Shown here in pieces: positions 54,844-62,678 of a DNA stretch of 64,000 nucleotides (position 1 is its first letter; each line of letters begins with the position of its first letter). The DNA is from Pseudomonas putida (GTDB taxonomy: Bacteria; Pseudomonadota; Gammaproteobacteria; Pseudomonadales; Pseudomonadaceae): NCBI RefSeq assembly GCF_003228315.1, contig NZ_CP029693.1, forward strand, positions 5,428,501 to 5,492,500, in the 5' to 3' direction. The translations under genes and the position numbers were made by a program. Below the pieces are notes generated by a model. That model had not been told where the DNA came from and searched no databases. It saw only the letters and a list, made by a program, of their open reading frames with translations.

Positions 54844-55547
54844 ACCAGTCCCTGCCGGCCTTCTGGGCCGTGATTCCCGCCGCGGGCGTCGGTGCCCGTA
54901 TGGCCGCGGACCGTCCCAAGCAATACTTGCAACTGGGCGGGCGCACTATTCTCGAACACAGCCTTGGCTGTTTCCTTGATCATCCATGCCTCAAAGGTGT
55001 GGTGGTCAGTCTTGCTGTCGATGATCCTTACTGGCCGAACCTGGCTTGTGCCAGCGATCCGCGCATTGCCCGTGTCGAAGGTGGTGCCGAACGTTCCGGT
55101 TCGGTGCTCAATGCCTTGCTGCATTTGCACGGGCAGGGCGCTGGTGATGAAGATTGGGTGCTGGTTCACGATGCGGCACGTCCCAACTTGAGTCGTGACG
55201 ATCTGGATAACCTGCTCGCCGAGCTGGCGGATGATCCAGTGGGTGGTTTGCTGGCGGTGCCAGCACGGGACACGCTCAAGCGGGTCGACAAACACGGTCG
55301 TGTCGTCGAAACCGTGGACCGCAGCGTGATCTGGCAAGCCTATACGCCACAGATGTTTCGTCTTGGTGCCCTGCATCGGGCGTTGGCGGACAGCCTGGTG
55401 GCAGACGCAGTGATCACCGATGAAGCGTCGGCCATGGAGTGGACGGGCCAGTCACCGCGCCTGATCGAAGGACGGTCCGACAACCTCAAGGTCACTCGCC
55501 CCGAGGATCTCGAATGGCTGCGTCAGCGCTGGGCCAACCGCCGCTAA
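54840..55547 (+). CDS. ispD: 2-C-methyl-D-erythritol 4-phosphate cytidylyltransferase
   Basis: A 235-residue MEP-pathway enzyme that activates methylerythritol phosphate with CTP. The N-terminal CTP-binding loop is AVIPAAGVGARMAADRPKQYL; VLVHDAARPNLSRDDLDNL and ITDEASAMEW are further conserved blocks. It is coupled to ftsB by an ATGA overlap. It ends tail to tail with the LysR gene, the two coding regions overlapping by 4 bp. Confidence 0.97.
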   Translation: MNQSLPAFWAVIPAAGVGARMAADRPKQYLQLGGRTILEHSLGCFLDHPCLKGVVVSLAVDDPYWPNLACASDPRIARVEGGAERSGSVLNALLHLHGQGAGDEDWVLVHDAARPNLSRDDLDNLLAELADDPVGGLLAVPARDTLKRVDKHGRVVETVDRSVIWQAYTPQMFRLGALHRALADSLVADAVITDEASAMEWTGQSPRLIEGRSDNLKVTRPEDLEWLRQRWANRR

Positions 55548-56443
55548 CACACCCGGTATTCAGGCCTCTGCGCCAACCCTTCCTTCAAGTAATCCACCAG
55601 CTTGCGCACCTTCGGCGACAGATGCCGCTGCTGCGGATACAGCGCCCAGACTGCCGTATTCGGCGGTTGATGCGCCTCGAGCAGCGAAATCAACGCGCCG
55701 CTTTTCAGATGTTCCAGCACGTAATAATCCGGCAGCTGGCACAACCCGACACCCTGTAGCGCCGCATCCAGCACCGCCTGCCCGCTGTTGCAGCGCCAAT
55801 TTCCCTGTACTCGTTGCGAAAATTCCCGCCCGTTCTGCTCCAGTTGCCACAGGTCCGAACTGCCAATGAGGCAGTTATGCCGGCTCAGCTCCGACAAGCT
55901 GTGTGGACGACCATAACGTTCCAGGTAGGAGGGCGAGGCACAGAGAAACATGCGCCGTGGTGCCAGGCGCGTGGCGACCAGTCGCGAGTCCTGCAGGCGT
56001 CCCAGGCGAATGGCCAGGTCCAGGCCTTCATGCACCAGGTCCAGTTGGCGATTGCTCAGTTCGATGTCGATCCGCAGTTGCGGGTACAGCCCCATGAATC
56101 GCGTCACCAGGGGCACGATGAAGCGTTCGCCGTAGGCCACGGCACAGGTCATGCGCAACATGCCTTTGGGCTCGCTGGTCAGATCGCCCACGGCTCGCAG
56201 TGCCTCTTCGCGGCCATCCTGCAGGCGCTGGCAGTGTTGCAGGAAGGTTTGCCCGGCTTCGGTCAGCGCGACCCGGCGAGTACTTCGATAGAGCAGTCGT
56301 GTTTGCAAACGCTCTTCGAGACGTACGATTTGACGACTGATATGGGAGGAAGAAACCCCCAATCGTTCGGCAGCCGCGGTGAACTGGCTGCATTCGGCAA
56401 CGGCAACGAACTCATCTATACCTTCCCAACGACTTTCGGACAT
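55544..56443 (-). CDS. gfnR: LysR family regulator, GfnR-like
   Basis: A 299-residue LysR-type regulator divergent from the formaldehyde-detoxification genes adhC-fghA, so probably their activator. The winged HTH covers residues 1-60 (FVAVAECSQFTAAAERLGVS, then SSHISRQIVRLEERL). The effector domain follows to the end. In P. aeruginosa the gene at this place (PA3630, gfnR) controls glutathione-dependent formaldehyde oxidation, as I recall. An ATTAT-N12-ATAAT palindrome begins six bases upstream of its start codon, consistent with autoregulation. Confidence 0.85.
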   Translation of the reverse strand: MSESRWEGIDEFVAVAECSQFTAAAERLGVSSSHISRQIVRLEERLQTRLLYRSTRRVALTEAGQTFLQHCQRLQDGREEALRAVGDLTSEPKGMLRMTCAVAYGERFIVPLVTRFMGLYPQLRIDIELSNRQLDLVHEGLDLAIRLGRLQDSRLVATRLAPRRMFLCASPSYLERYGRPHSLSELSRHNCLIGSSDLWQLEQNGREFSQRVQGNWRCNSGQAVLDAALQGVGLCQLPDYYVLEHLKSGALISLLEAHQPPNTAVWALYPQQRHLSPKVRKLVDYLKEGLAQRPEYRVC

Positions 56444-56448
56444 CGATG

Positions 56449-56470
56449 ATTATCCCTGTACGGCAATAAT
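56449..56470. promoter_or_regulatory. LysR-type box in gfnR-adhC gap
   Basis: ATTAT (56449-56453) and ATAAT (56466-56470) are inverted arms and include a T-N11-A core (56453/56465), the LysR consensus. It sits at the gfnR end of the 107-bp divergent gap, upstream of a TATTAC-like adhC -10 near 56508. Confidence 0.5.
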
Positions 56471-56550
56471 GTTTTGCTTTTGTCCGGATTATTCACTGTG
56501 GGGCGCCGTATTACACTCCCTGTCTCGTTTTAATTCACTGGAGAAGCACC

Positions 56551-57663
56551 ATGATCAAGTCGCGCGCTGCCGTTGCCTTCGAGGCCAAGAAACCTCTGGA
56601 GATCGTTGAAGTGGATGTCGCCATGCCCAAGGCGGGTGAAGTGTTGCTGCGCGTGGTGGCTTCCGGTGTCTGCCATACCGATGCCTACACACTGTCGGGC
56701 GCTGACCCGGAAGGTATTTTCCCGTCGATTCTCGGTCATGAGGGCGGGGCGATCGTTGAGGCGATCGGCGAGGGCGTAACCTCCGTAGCCGTGGGCGATC
56801 ACGTGATTCCGCTGTACACCCCGGAATGCCGCAAATGTAAGTTCTGCCTGTCGGGCAAGACCAACCTGTGTCAGGCGATTCGTGCCACTCAGGGCAAGGG
56901 TTTGATGCCGGACGGTACTTCGCGTTTTTCCTACAAGGGCGAAGCGATTTTCCACTACATGGGGACTTCCACCTTCTCCGAATACACGGTGCTGCCAGAA
57001 ATTTCCGTGGCCAAAATCGCCAAGGAAGCGCCGCTGGAAAAAGTCTGCCTGCTGGGCTGTGGCGTCACCACCGGTATCGGCGCAGTACTGAACACCGCCA
57101 AGGTGAAACCGGGTGACACCGTGGCCATTTTCGGCCTCGGCGGCATTGGTCTGTCGGCCGTGATCGGCGCGGTCAAAGCCAAGGCGGCTCGCATCATCGC
57201 CATCGACATCAACCCGGCCAAATTCGAAATCGCCAAACAGCTGGGTGCAACCGATTGTGTAAACCCGAAAGACTTCGACCGTCCGATCCAGGAGGTCATC
57301 GTCGACATGACCGACGGCGGCGTGGACTTCTCCTTCGAGTGCATCGGCAATGTGCAATTGATGCGCGCTGCGCTTGAGTGCTGCCACAAGGGCTGGGGCG
57401 AGTCGGTGATCATCGGTGTCGCCGGTGCCGGCCAGGAAATCTCTACCCGTCCATTCCAGTTGGTCACCGGTCGCGTCTGGCGCGGTTCGGCGTTTGGTGG
57501 CGTGCGTGGCCGTACCGAGCTGCCAAGCTACGTGGAGATGTCCGAAAAAGGCGAGATCCCGCTGGATACCTTCATCACCCACACCATGGGCCTGGAAGAT
57601 ATCAACAAGGCATTCGACCTGATGCATGAAGGAAAAAGCATTCGCTCCGTCATTCATTTCTGA
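56551..57663 (+). CDS. adhC: S-(hydroxymethyl)glutathione dehydrogenase (class III ADH)
   Basis: A 370-residue zinc dehydrogenase that oxidises S-hydroxymethylglutathione, formed from formaldehyde and glutathione, to S-formylglutathione with NAD+. Catalytic zinc ligands C41 and H63 (with E64) are in GVCHTDAYTLSG and GHEGGA. The structural zinc cysteines are C93, C96, C99 and C107. GLGGIGLSAVIGA is the NAD-binding loop. Class III identity is supported by the next gene, fghA, 8 bp downstream. It is also named frmA in other bacteria. Confidence 0.96.
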   Translation: MIKSRAAVAFEAKKPLEIVEVDVAMPKAGEVLLRVVASGVCHTDAYTLSGADPEGIFPSILGHEGGAIVEAIGEGVTSVAVGDHVIPLYTPECRKCKFCLSGKTNLCQAIRATQGKGLMPDGTSRFSYKGEAIFHYMGTSTFSEYTVLPEISVAKIAKEAPLEKVCLLGCGVTTGIGAVLNTAKVKPGDTVAIFGLGGIGLSAVIGAVKAKAARIIAIDINPAKFEIAKQLGATDCVNPKDFDRPIQEVIVDMTDGGVDFSFECIGNVQLMRAALECCHKGWGESVIIGVAGAGQEISTRPFQLVTGRVWRGSAFGGVRGRTELPSYVEMSEKGEIPLDTFITHTMGLEDINKAFDLMHEGKSIRSVIHF

Positions 57664-57671
57664 GGTCTGCC

Positions 57672-58520
57672 ATGAGCCTTGAAAATATTTCCTGCCAGAA
57701 AAGTTTTGGCGGCTGGCACAAACGTTATCGGCACCGCTCCGACGTGCTCGGCTGCGACATGGTGTTCGCCGTCTATCTGCCGCCGCAAGCGGAGCAGGGC
57801 GGCAAGCTGCCGGTGCTCTACTGGTTGTCGGGCCTGACCTGCACTGACGAGAACTTCATGCAGAAGGCCGGCGCCATGCGCGTGGCCGCCGAACTGGGGC
57901 TGATCATTGTTGCGCCGGACACCAGCCCTCGCGGCGCCGACGTGCCGGGTGATCCGGACGGTGCCTGGGACTTCGGGCTCGGTGCGGGGTTCTACCTGAA
58001 TGCCACCCAGGAACCCTGGTCGCGCCACTATCGGATGCATGACTATGTCGTGCAGGAATTGCCGGCATTGGTCGAAAGCCATTTCCCGGCATCGGACAAG
58101 CGTGGCATTAGTGGCCACTCCATGGGCGGTCATGGTGCGCTGGTTTGTGCATTGCGCAATCCGGGGCGTTATCTGTCGGTGTCGGCGTTCTCGCCGATCA
58201 ACAACCCGATGGACTGCCCCTGGGGGCAAAAGGCGTTTTCCCGCTATCTGGGCGAAGACCGTTCGAAATGGCGTGAGTGGGATGCCTGTGCCTTGATCGC
58301 CGAGGCAGCTGAAAAACTGCCGTTGCTGGTCGATCAGGGCGATCGCGACGATTTCCTTGCCAACCAGCTCAAGCCTGAAGCCCTGCAGCAGGCGACCAAA
58401 CTGGCCGGTCATCCGCTGACGTTGCGCTTGCAACCGGGCTACGACCACAGCTACTTCTTCATTGCCAGTTTCATCGAAGATCACTTGCGGCATCACGCGC
58501 ATGCTCTAGGTGCTCAATAG
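57672..58520 (+). CDS. fghA: S-formylglutathione hydrolase
   Basis: A cytosolic serine esterase of 282 residues that splits S-formylglutathione into formate and glutathione, completing formaldehyde detoxification. The nucleophile S150 lies in GISGHSMGGHGAL; VLYWLSGLTCTDENFMQKAG is the family-specific N-terminal block and PGYDHSYFFIASF holds the catalytic histidine. It forms an operon with adhC and is followed by a terminator. Confidence 0.96.
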   Translation: MSLENISCQKSFGGWHKRYRHRSDVLGCDMVFAVYLPPQAEQGGKLPVLYWLSGLTCTDENFMQKAGAMRVAAELGLIIVAPDTSPRGADVPGDPDGAWDFGLGAGFYLNATQEPWSRHYRMHDYVVQELPALVESHFPASDKRGISGHSMGGHGALVCALRNPGRYLSVSAFSPINNPMDCPWGQKAFSRYLGEDRSKWREWDACALIAEAAEKLPLLVDQGDRDDFLANQLKPEALQQATKLAGHPLTLRLQPGYDHSYFFIASFIEDHLRHHAHALGAQ

Positions 58521-58531
58521 CAGGTAGAATC

Positions 58532-58561
58532 ACGCCCTGACAAAAATCGGGGCGTTTTTTT
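58532..58561 (+). terminator. terminator after fghA, abutting the ispF start
   Basis: ACGCCC (58532-58537) pairs with GGGCGT (58550-58555), loop of 12, followed by T to position 58561. The ispF ATG begins at 58562, so the terminator T-run touches the start codon and occupies the place of its ribosome-binding site. Confidence 0.75.
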
Positions 58562-59035
58562 ATGCGTATTGGCCACGGCTACGATGTACACCGTTTCGCT
58601 GAAGGCGATTTCATTACTCTGGGCGGCGTGCGGATCGCACACGGCTTCGGGCTGCTCGCTCATTCAGACGGTGACGTCTTGCTGCATGCCTTGAGCGATG
58701 CCTTGCTCGGCGCAGCCGCACTAGGCGATATCGGCAAGCACTTCCCGGACACCGACCCGCAGTTCAAGGGTGCCGACAGCCGTGTGCTGCTGCGGCATGT
58801 CGTTGCACTGGTCCACGCCAAAGGTTGGAAGATCGGCAACGTCGACAACACCATAGTCGCCCAGGCGCCGAAAATGGCCCCGCATATCGAATCGATGCGC
58901 GCGCTGATTGCCGCGGATCTTCAAGTTGAGTTGGATCAAGTGAACGTGAAAGCCACCACTACCGAGAAGCTGGGCTTTGTCGGTCGCGAGGAAGGCATTG
59001 CCGTGCATTCCGTTGCCTTGTTGCTGCGCGCATGA
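58562..59035 (+). CDS. ispF: 2-C-methyl-D-erythritol 2,4-cyclodiphosphate synthase
   Basis: The trimeric MEP-pathway enzyme has 157 residues. MRIGHGYDVHRF gives zinc ligands D8 and H10, with LLAHSDGDVLLHAL holding the third. The conserved N-terminus fixes the ATG at 58562, although the sequence just upstream is a terminator hairpin and T-run with no normal Shine-Dalgarno; the GGGG of the stem is the only purine-rich element. It is separated from ispD by the gfnR-adhC-fghA block. It overlaps truD by 4 bp. Confidence 0.96.
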   Translation: MRIGHGYDVHRFAEGDFITLGGVRIAHGFGLLAHSDGDVLLHALSDALLGAAALGDIGKHFPDTDPQFKGADSRVLLRHVVALVHAKGWKIGNVDNTIVAQAPKMAPHIESMRALIAADLQVELDQVNVKATTTEKLGFVGREEGIAVHSVALLLRA

Positions 59036-60090
59036 ATGAACTGCAATTGCTTGGCCCACGAGCCTACGGCGACGCCCTCGGTACGGCGGTATTGAAAGCC
59101 ATTGCCGAAGATTTTCAGGTCGACGAAGTGCTCGATATTCCCCTGAGCGGCGACGGCGAGCACCTGTGGATCTGGGTGGAGAAGCGTGGTCTGAACACCG
59201 AGGAAGCGGCGCGGCGCATTGCCAAGGCCGCCGGTGTGCCATTGCGCACTGTCAGTTACGCGGGGCTCAAGGACCGTCAGGCACTGACCCGGCAGTGGTT
59301 CAGTGTGCAACTGCCAGGCAAGGCCGATCCCGACCTGTCGGCAGCGGAAAACGATACGCTGAAAATCCTCAAGACCAGCCGGCACAAACGCAAGCTGCAA
59401 CGCGGCGCTCATTCGGCCAACGGCTTCACCTTGCGCCTGACCCAGTTCGCTGGCGACAAGGATGCGATCGAAGCCCGCCTGCAACTGATCGCCAAACACG
59501 GCATCCCCAATTATTTCGGTGCTCAGCGCTTCGGGCATGACGGCGGTAACGTGGTCGATGCCCGTGCCTGGGCCGCGCGCAAGGCCTTGCCGGAGCAGCG
59601 CAATGTGCGTTCGCGCCTGCTCTCGACTGCTCGCAGTTTTCTGTTCAACCAGGTCTTGGCTGCGCGCGTTGCCGACGGCACCTGGCAGCGCGCACAGGTC
59701 GGTGATCTGCTGGCGTTCACCGACAGCCGCAGCTTTTTCCCCGCCGGTGAGGCCGAATGCAGCGACCCGCGCCTGGCGATTCTCGATCTGCACCCGACCG
59801 GGCCGCAGTGGGGTGAAGGTGACTCGCCGACCACGGGCGCTGTCCATGAACTGGAGCAGGCTATCGCCGCTCGCGAAGCCGACCTTCGCGATTGGTTGAT
59901 CAATGCCGGAATGAGTCACGAACGTCGAATCCTGCGGCTGCCCATTGCCGGGTTGACGTGGCATTATCCCGAGCCTGACATTCTGCAACTGGAATTCGTC
60001 CTGCCGGCCGGATGCTTCGCCACCGTATTGGTGCGCGAGCTTGTTGATCTGGTGCCGGTAGGGCAGACGGACAGCCCATGCGTATTCTGA
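59032..60090 (+). CDS. truD: tRNA pseudouridine(13) synthase
   Basis: A 352-residue pseudouridine synthase acting on U13 of tRNA-Glu. The catalytic aspartate is D81 in SYAGLKDRQALTRQWF; NYFGAQRFGHDGGN is the TruD-specific block. It starts in the ispF stop (ATGA). Its last 13 bases overlap the surE reading frame, so the C-terminal residues share sequence with the surE start. Confidence 0.96.
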   Translation: MNELQLLGPRAYGDALGTAVLKAIAEDFQVDEVLDIPLSGDGEHLWIWVEKRGLNTEEAARRIAKAAGVPLRTVSYAGLKDRQALTRQWFSVQLPGKADPDLSAAENDTLKILKTSRHKRKLQRGAHSANGFTLRLTQFAGDKDAIEARLQLIAKHGIPNYFGAQRFGHDGGNVVDARAWAARKALPEQRNVRSRLLSTARSFLFNQVLAARVADGTWQRAQVGDLLAFTDSRSFFPAGEAECSDPRLAILDLHPTGPQWGEGDSPTTGAVHELEQAIAAREADLRDWLINAGMSHERRILRLPIAGLTWHYPEPDILQLEFVLPAGCFATVLVRELVDLVPVGQTDSPCVF

Positions 60091-60827
60091 TTTCTAACGA
60101 CGATGGGGTAACCGCACCCGGTCTCGCCGCGCTTCATGCTGCGCTGGCGGATTACACCGAATGCGTGGTTATCGCCCCGGACCAGGACAAAAGCGGCGCC
60201 AGCAGCTCGCTGACGCTCGACCGCCCGTTGCATCCGCACACGTTGGCCAACGGCTTCATCAGCATCAACGGCACGCCGACCGACTGTGTGCACCTGGGCC
60301 TCAACGGTTTACTGGAGCGTGACGTGGACATGGTGGTGTCGGGGATCAACCTGGGCGCCAACCTGGGGGACGATGTCCTGTATTCCGGAACCGTGGCGGC
60401 GGCGCTCGAAGGGCGTTTCCTCACGCGTCCCGCGTTCGCCTTTTCGCTGGTCTCGCGTCAGGTCGACAACCTGCCGACGGCCGCCTACTTTGCGCGAAAA
60501 CTGGTCGAGGCCCAGGCGGATCTCGATTTGCCACCGCGCACGGTTCTGAACGTGAACATTCCCAATCTGCCGCTGGAACACATTCGCGGTGTGCAACTGA
60601 CACGCCTGGGTCATCGCGCCCGCGCCGCCGCGCCAATGAAAGTGGTCGACCCGCGTGGCAAGGCAGGGTACTGGATCGCCGCCGCCGGGGACGCTGAAGA
60701 TGGCGGGCCGGGCACCGATTTCCATGCGGTGATGCAGGGCTATGTGTCCATCACGCCACTGCAACTGGATCGCACCTTCAATGAGGCATTCAGAAGCCTG
60801 GATGGCTGGCTGGAGGGGCTGCGCTAA
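60078..60827 (+). CDS. surE: 5'/3'-nucleotidase SurE
   Basis: A 249-residue metal-dependent phosphatase that dephosphorylates nucleoside monophosphates and short polyphosphate. The metal site is ISNDDGV with D8 and D9; SGINLGANLGDDVLYSGTVAAALEG is the other active-site block. It starts 13 bp before the truD stop and shares one base with the pcm start (TAATG). The surE-pcm-nlpD-rpoS order is the conserved stationary-phase survival cluster. Confidence 0.97.
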   Translation: MRILISNDDGVTAPGLAALHAALADYTECVVIAPDQDKSGASSSLTLDRPLHPHTLANGFISINGTPTDCVHLGLNGLLERDVDMVVSGINLGANLGDDVLYSGTVAAALEGRFLTRPAFAFSLVSRQVDNLPTAAYFARKLVEAQADLDLPPRTVLNVNIPNLPLEHIRGVQLTRLGHRARAAAPMKVVDPRGKAGYWIAAAGDAEDGGPGTDFHAVMQGYVSITPLQLDRTFNEAFRSLDGWLEGLR

Positions 60828-61504
60828 TGTCTCGTGAGCAAGACGATATGCTGCGTCGCGGCATCGGCATGACCTCGCAGCGTACCCGCGAACGCCTCAT
60901 CCAGCGCCTGTACGAGGAAGGGGTTTCCAACGCCAAAGTGCTGGAAGTCATCCGTCGTACTCCGCGTCACCTGTTCGTCGATGAAGCGCTGGCGCACCGT
61001 GCCTACGAGGACACGGCGCTACCGATCGGACATAACCAGACCATCTCCCAACCTTATATGGTGGCTCGCATGAGCGAGCTGCTGCTGGAGGCGGGCCCAC
61101 TGGACAAGGTGATGGAAATCGGCACCGGTTCGGGCTATCAGACGGCAGTGCTGTCGCAGCTGGTTGAACGGGTCTTCTCCGTCGAACGCATCAAGGTGCT
61201 GCAGGATCGGGCCAAGGAGCGTCTTGTCGAGTTGAATCTGCGCAACGTGGTGTTTCGCTGGGGCGATGGCTGGGAAGGCTGGCCGGCGCTGGCCCCTTAC
61301 AACGGCATCATCGTGACCGCCGTGGCGACCGACGTACCCCAGGCATTGCTCGATCAACTCGCGCCCGGGGGGCGTCTGGTGATTCCGGTGGGGTCCGGCG
61401 AGGTACAGCAATTGATGCTGATCATTCGCGAGGAGCAGGGTTATTCCAGGCGTGTTCTGGGGGCGGTTCGCTTCGTCCCGTTGCTCAACGGACCCCTGGC
61501 CTGA
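60827..61504 (+). CDS. pcm: protein-L-isoaspartate O-methyltransferase
   Basis: A SAM-dependent enzyme that methylates isoaspartyl residues so damaged proteins can be repaired. PIGHNQTISQPYMVARM and MEIGTGSGYQTAVLSQL (SAM loop) are diagnostic. The ATG at 60827 overlaps the surE stop and gives 225 residues; an internal ATG at 60869 (MTSQRTRERLIQRLYEEG) would give the 211 residues that I recall for P. aeruginosa. I list the longer form because of the coupled start, but the shorter start is equally possible. Confidence 0.93.
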   Translation: MSREQDDMLRRGIGMTSQRTRERLIQRLYEEGVSNAKVLEVIRRTPRHLFVDEALAHRAYEDTALPIGHNQTISQPYMVARMSELLLEAGPLDKVMEIGTGSGYQTAVLSQLVERVFSVERIKVLQDRAKERLVELNLRNVVFRWGDGWEGWPALAPYNGIIVTAVATDVPQALLDQLAPGGRLVIPVGSGEVQQLMLIIREEQGYSRRVLGAVRFVPLLNGPLA

Positions 61505-61647
61505 GCATTTATTCAAGCACGCTGAATTCTCTTCGATGGTCTTTGTCTTACTGCGGCATCGATGAGTTAAACAGGCTGTTTTGTGTAACGGCAAACGTGT
61601 GCGCGAAGCCATTTCGCTTCATTAAGAGTAAAGCCCGCACGGGCCGT

Positions 61648-61653
61648 TATACT
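61648..61653 (+). promoter_or_regulatory. candidate nlpD -10 box
   Basis: TATACT in the 212-bp pcm-nlpD gap, 64 bp before the nlpD GTG. No good -35 is visible at 16-18 bp, which would be acceptable for a RpoS-type promoter. The rest of the gap shows no gene. Confidence 0.35.
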
Positions 61654-61716
61654 TGCGACATTTCGTGCCGACACATGGGCAAATCATATTTTCAGCCACC
61701 ACAAAGGGAGCGGCGG

Positions 61717-62574
61717 GTGAGTCTCACAGTCATTGCGCAGCGTATGGGTAAAACGAGCTTTCAGCGCCTGGTGACTGGCCTTGTCATGAGCACCTTGCTG
61801 GTTGGTTGTTCCAGCAATAAATCCAGCGACGTACGCGTCGTCGACCGCAACAATGCCGTGGCCCAGCGCCCGGCAGTGACCACGGGGCAGTACGTTGTCC
61901 GCCCGAAAGACACCCTGTTCTCGATCGCCTTTCGCTACGGCTGGGACTACAAGGCCCTGGCCGCGCGTAACAACATTTCCGAGCCCTACACGATCCATCC
62001 GGGTCAGACGATTCGCTTCGATGGCCGTAGTGGTTCAACGTCGACGGCGGTCGTGAGCTCGAGCAATTCAACACCGTCGTCCTCGAGTAAAACCACGGTG
62101 ATTCGGCGTCCGGTCGACGGTGCTACGACCACCACGCCGGCGGTTGCACCGTCCGTCGCGAACAAGCCGGCGCCCGCACCTTTGCCGCCTCCCGGCCCAG
62201 CCCCAACGGGCTGGGGATGGCCTTCTAATGGCATTTTGATTGGAAAATTCTCTTCAAACGGTAGTTTGAATAAAGGAATTGATATCGCCGGAGATTTGGG
62301 ACAGCCTGTTTTAGCTGCGTCTGATGGGACAGTGGTATACGCCGGGAGTGGCTTAAGGGGCTACGGCGAATTGGTCATCATCAAGCACAGCGAAACCTAC
62401 GTCAGTGCCTACGGTCATAACCGCAGGTTGTTGGTTCGGGAGGGGCAGCAGGTCAAGGTTGGACAGACAATTGCCGAAATGGGGTCAACGGGTACAGACC
62501 GGGTGAAACTGCATTTTGAGATTCGCCGCCAAGGTAAACCTGTAGATCCGCTGCAATTCCTGCCACGCCGTTGA
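61717..62574 (+). CDS. nlpD: NlpD-type lipoprotein, LysM + degenerate M23 domain
   Basis: A 285-residue envelope lipoprotein that activates cell-wall amidases at division. Signal peptide with lipobox LVGC (C31), LysM domain at about 59-101 (YVVRPKDTLFSIAFRYGW), a Ser/Thr/Pro linker, and a C-terminal LytM/M23 domain (about 185-285). The M23 metal motifs are degenerate: NKGID instead of HxGxD and KLHFE instead of HLHFE, so it should be inactive as a peptidase, like E. coli NlpD. Start is GTG at 61717 with GGGAG upstream; the frame is open further but gives no sensible signal. Its 3' part contains the rpoS control region. Confidence 0.92.
   Translation: MSLTVIAQRMGKTSFQRLVTGLVMSTLLVGCSSNKSSDVRVVDRNNAVAQRPAVTTGQYVVRPKDTLFSIAFRYGWDYKALAARNNISEPYTIHPGQTIRFDGRSGSTSTAVVSSSNSTPSSSSKTTVIRRPVDGATTTTPAVAPSVANKPAPAPLPPPGPAPTGWGWPSNGILIGKFSSNGSLNKGIDIAGDLGQPVLAASDGTVVYAGSGLRGYGELVIIKHSETYVSAYGHNRRLLVREGQQVKVGQTIAEMGSTGTDRVKLHFEIRRQGKPVDPLQFLPRR
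62253..62270. promoter_or_regulatory. PsrA box of the rpoS promoter inside nlpD
   Basis: TTCAAACGGTAGTTTGAA: perfect 7-bp arms around GGTA, containing the published PsrA consensus (C/G)AAAC-N2-4-GTTT(G/C). It lies about 410 bp before rpoS, in a stretch of nlpD that is visibly richer in A and T than its surroundings. PsrA activates rpoS in Pseudomonas (established). Confidence 0.8.
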
Positions 62575-62582
62575 TTGCTACC

Positions 62583-62613
62583 AGCCTGTTCCGTCGCGTA
62601 GAGGGGACAGGCT
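62583..62613 (+). promoter_or_regulatory. hairpin in the nlpD-rpoS gap
   Basis: AGCCTGT (62583-62589) pairs with ACAGGCT (62607-62613) around a 17-base loop that can add CC/GG pairs. It sits 8 bp after the nlpD stop and 66 bp before the rpoS ATG. Without a T-run it is more likely a feature of the rpoS mRNA leader than a terminator. rpoS has AAAGGA upstream of its ATG. Confidence 0.45.
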
Positions 62614-62678
62614 CCAGCGTTGCCAAGGATAAAGGCGCCGCTTGAGCTTGGGGTCGAACTCACCAAAGGACTATAACA

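Noticed and set aside
61543..61716. N-terminal extension of nlpD
   Set aside because: It would place about 58 Cys- and Arg-rich residues before a lipoprotein signal peptide; the GTG at 61717 has a good ribosome site and gives a proper lipobox protein.
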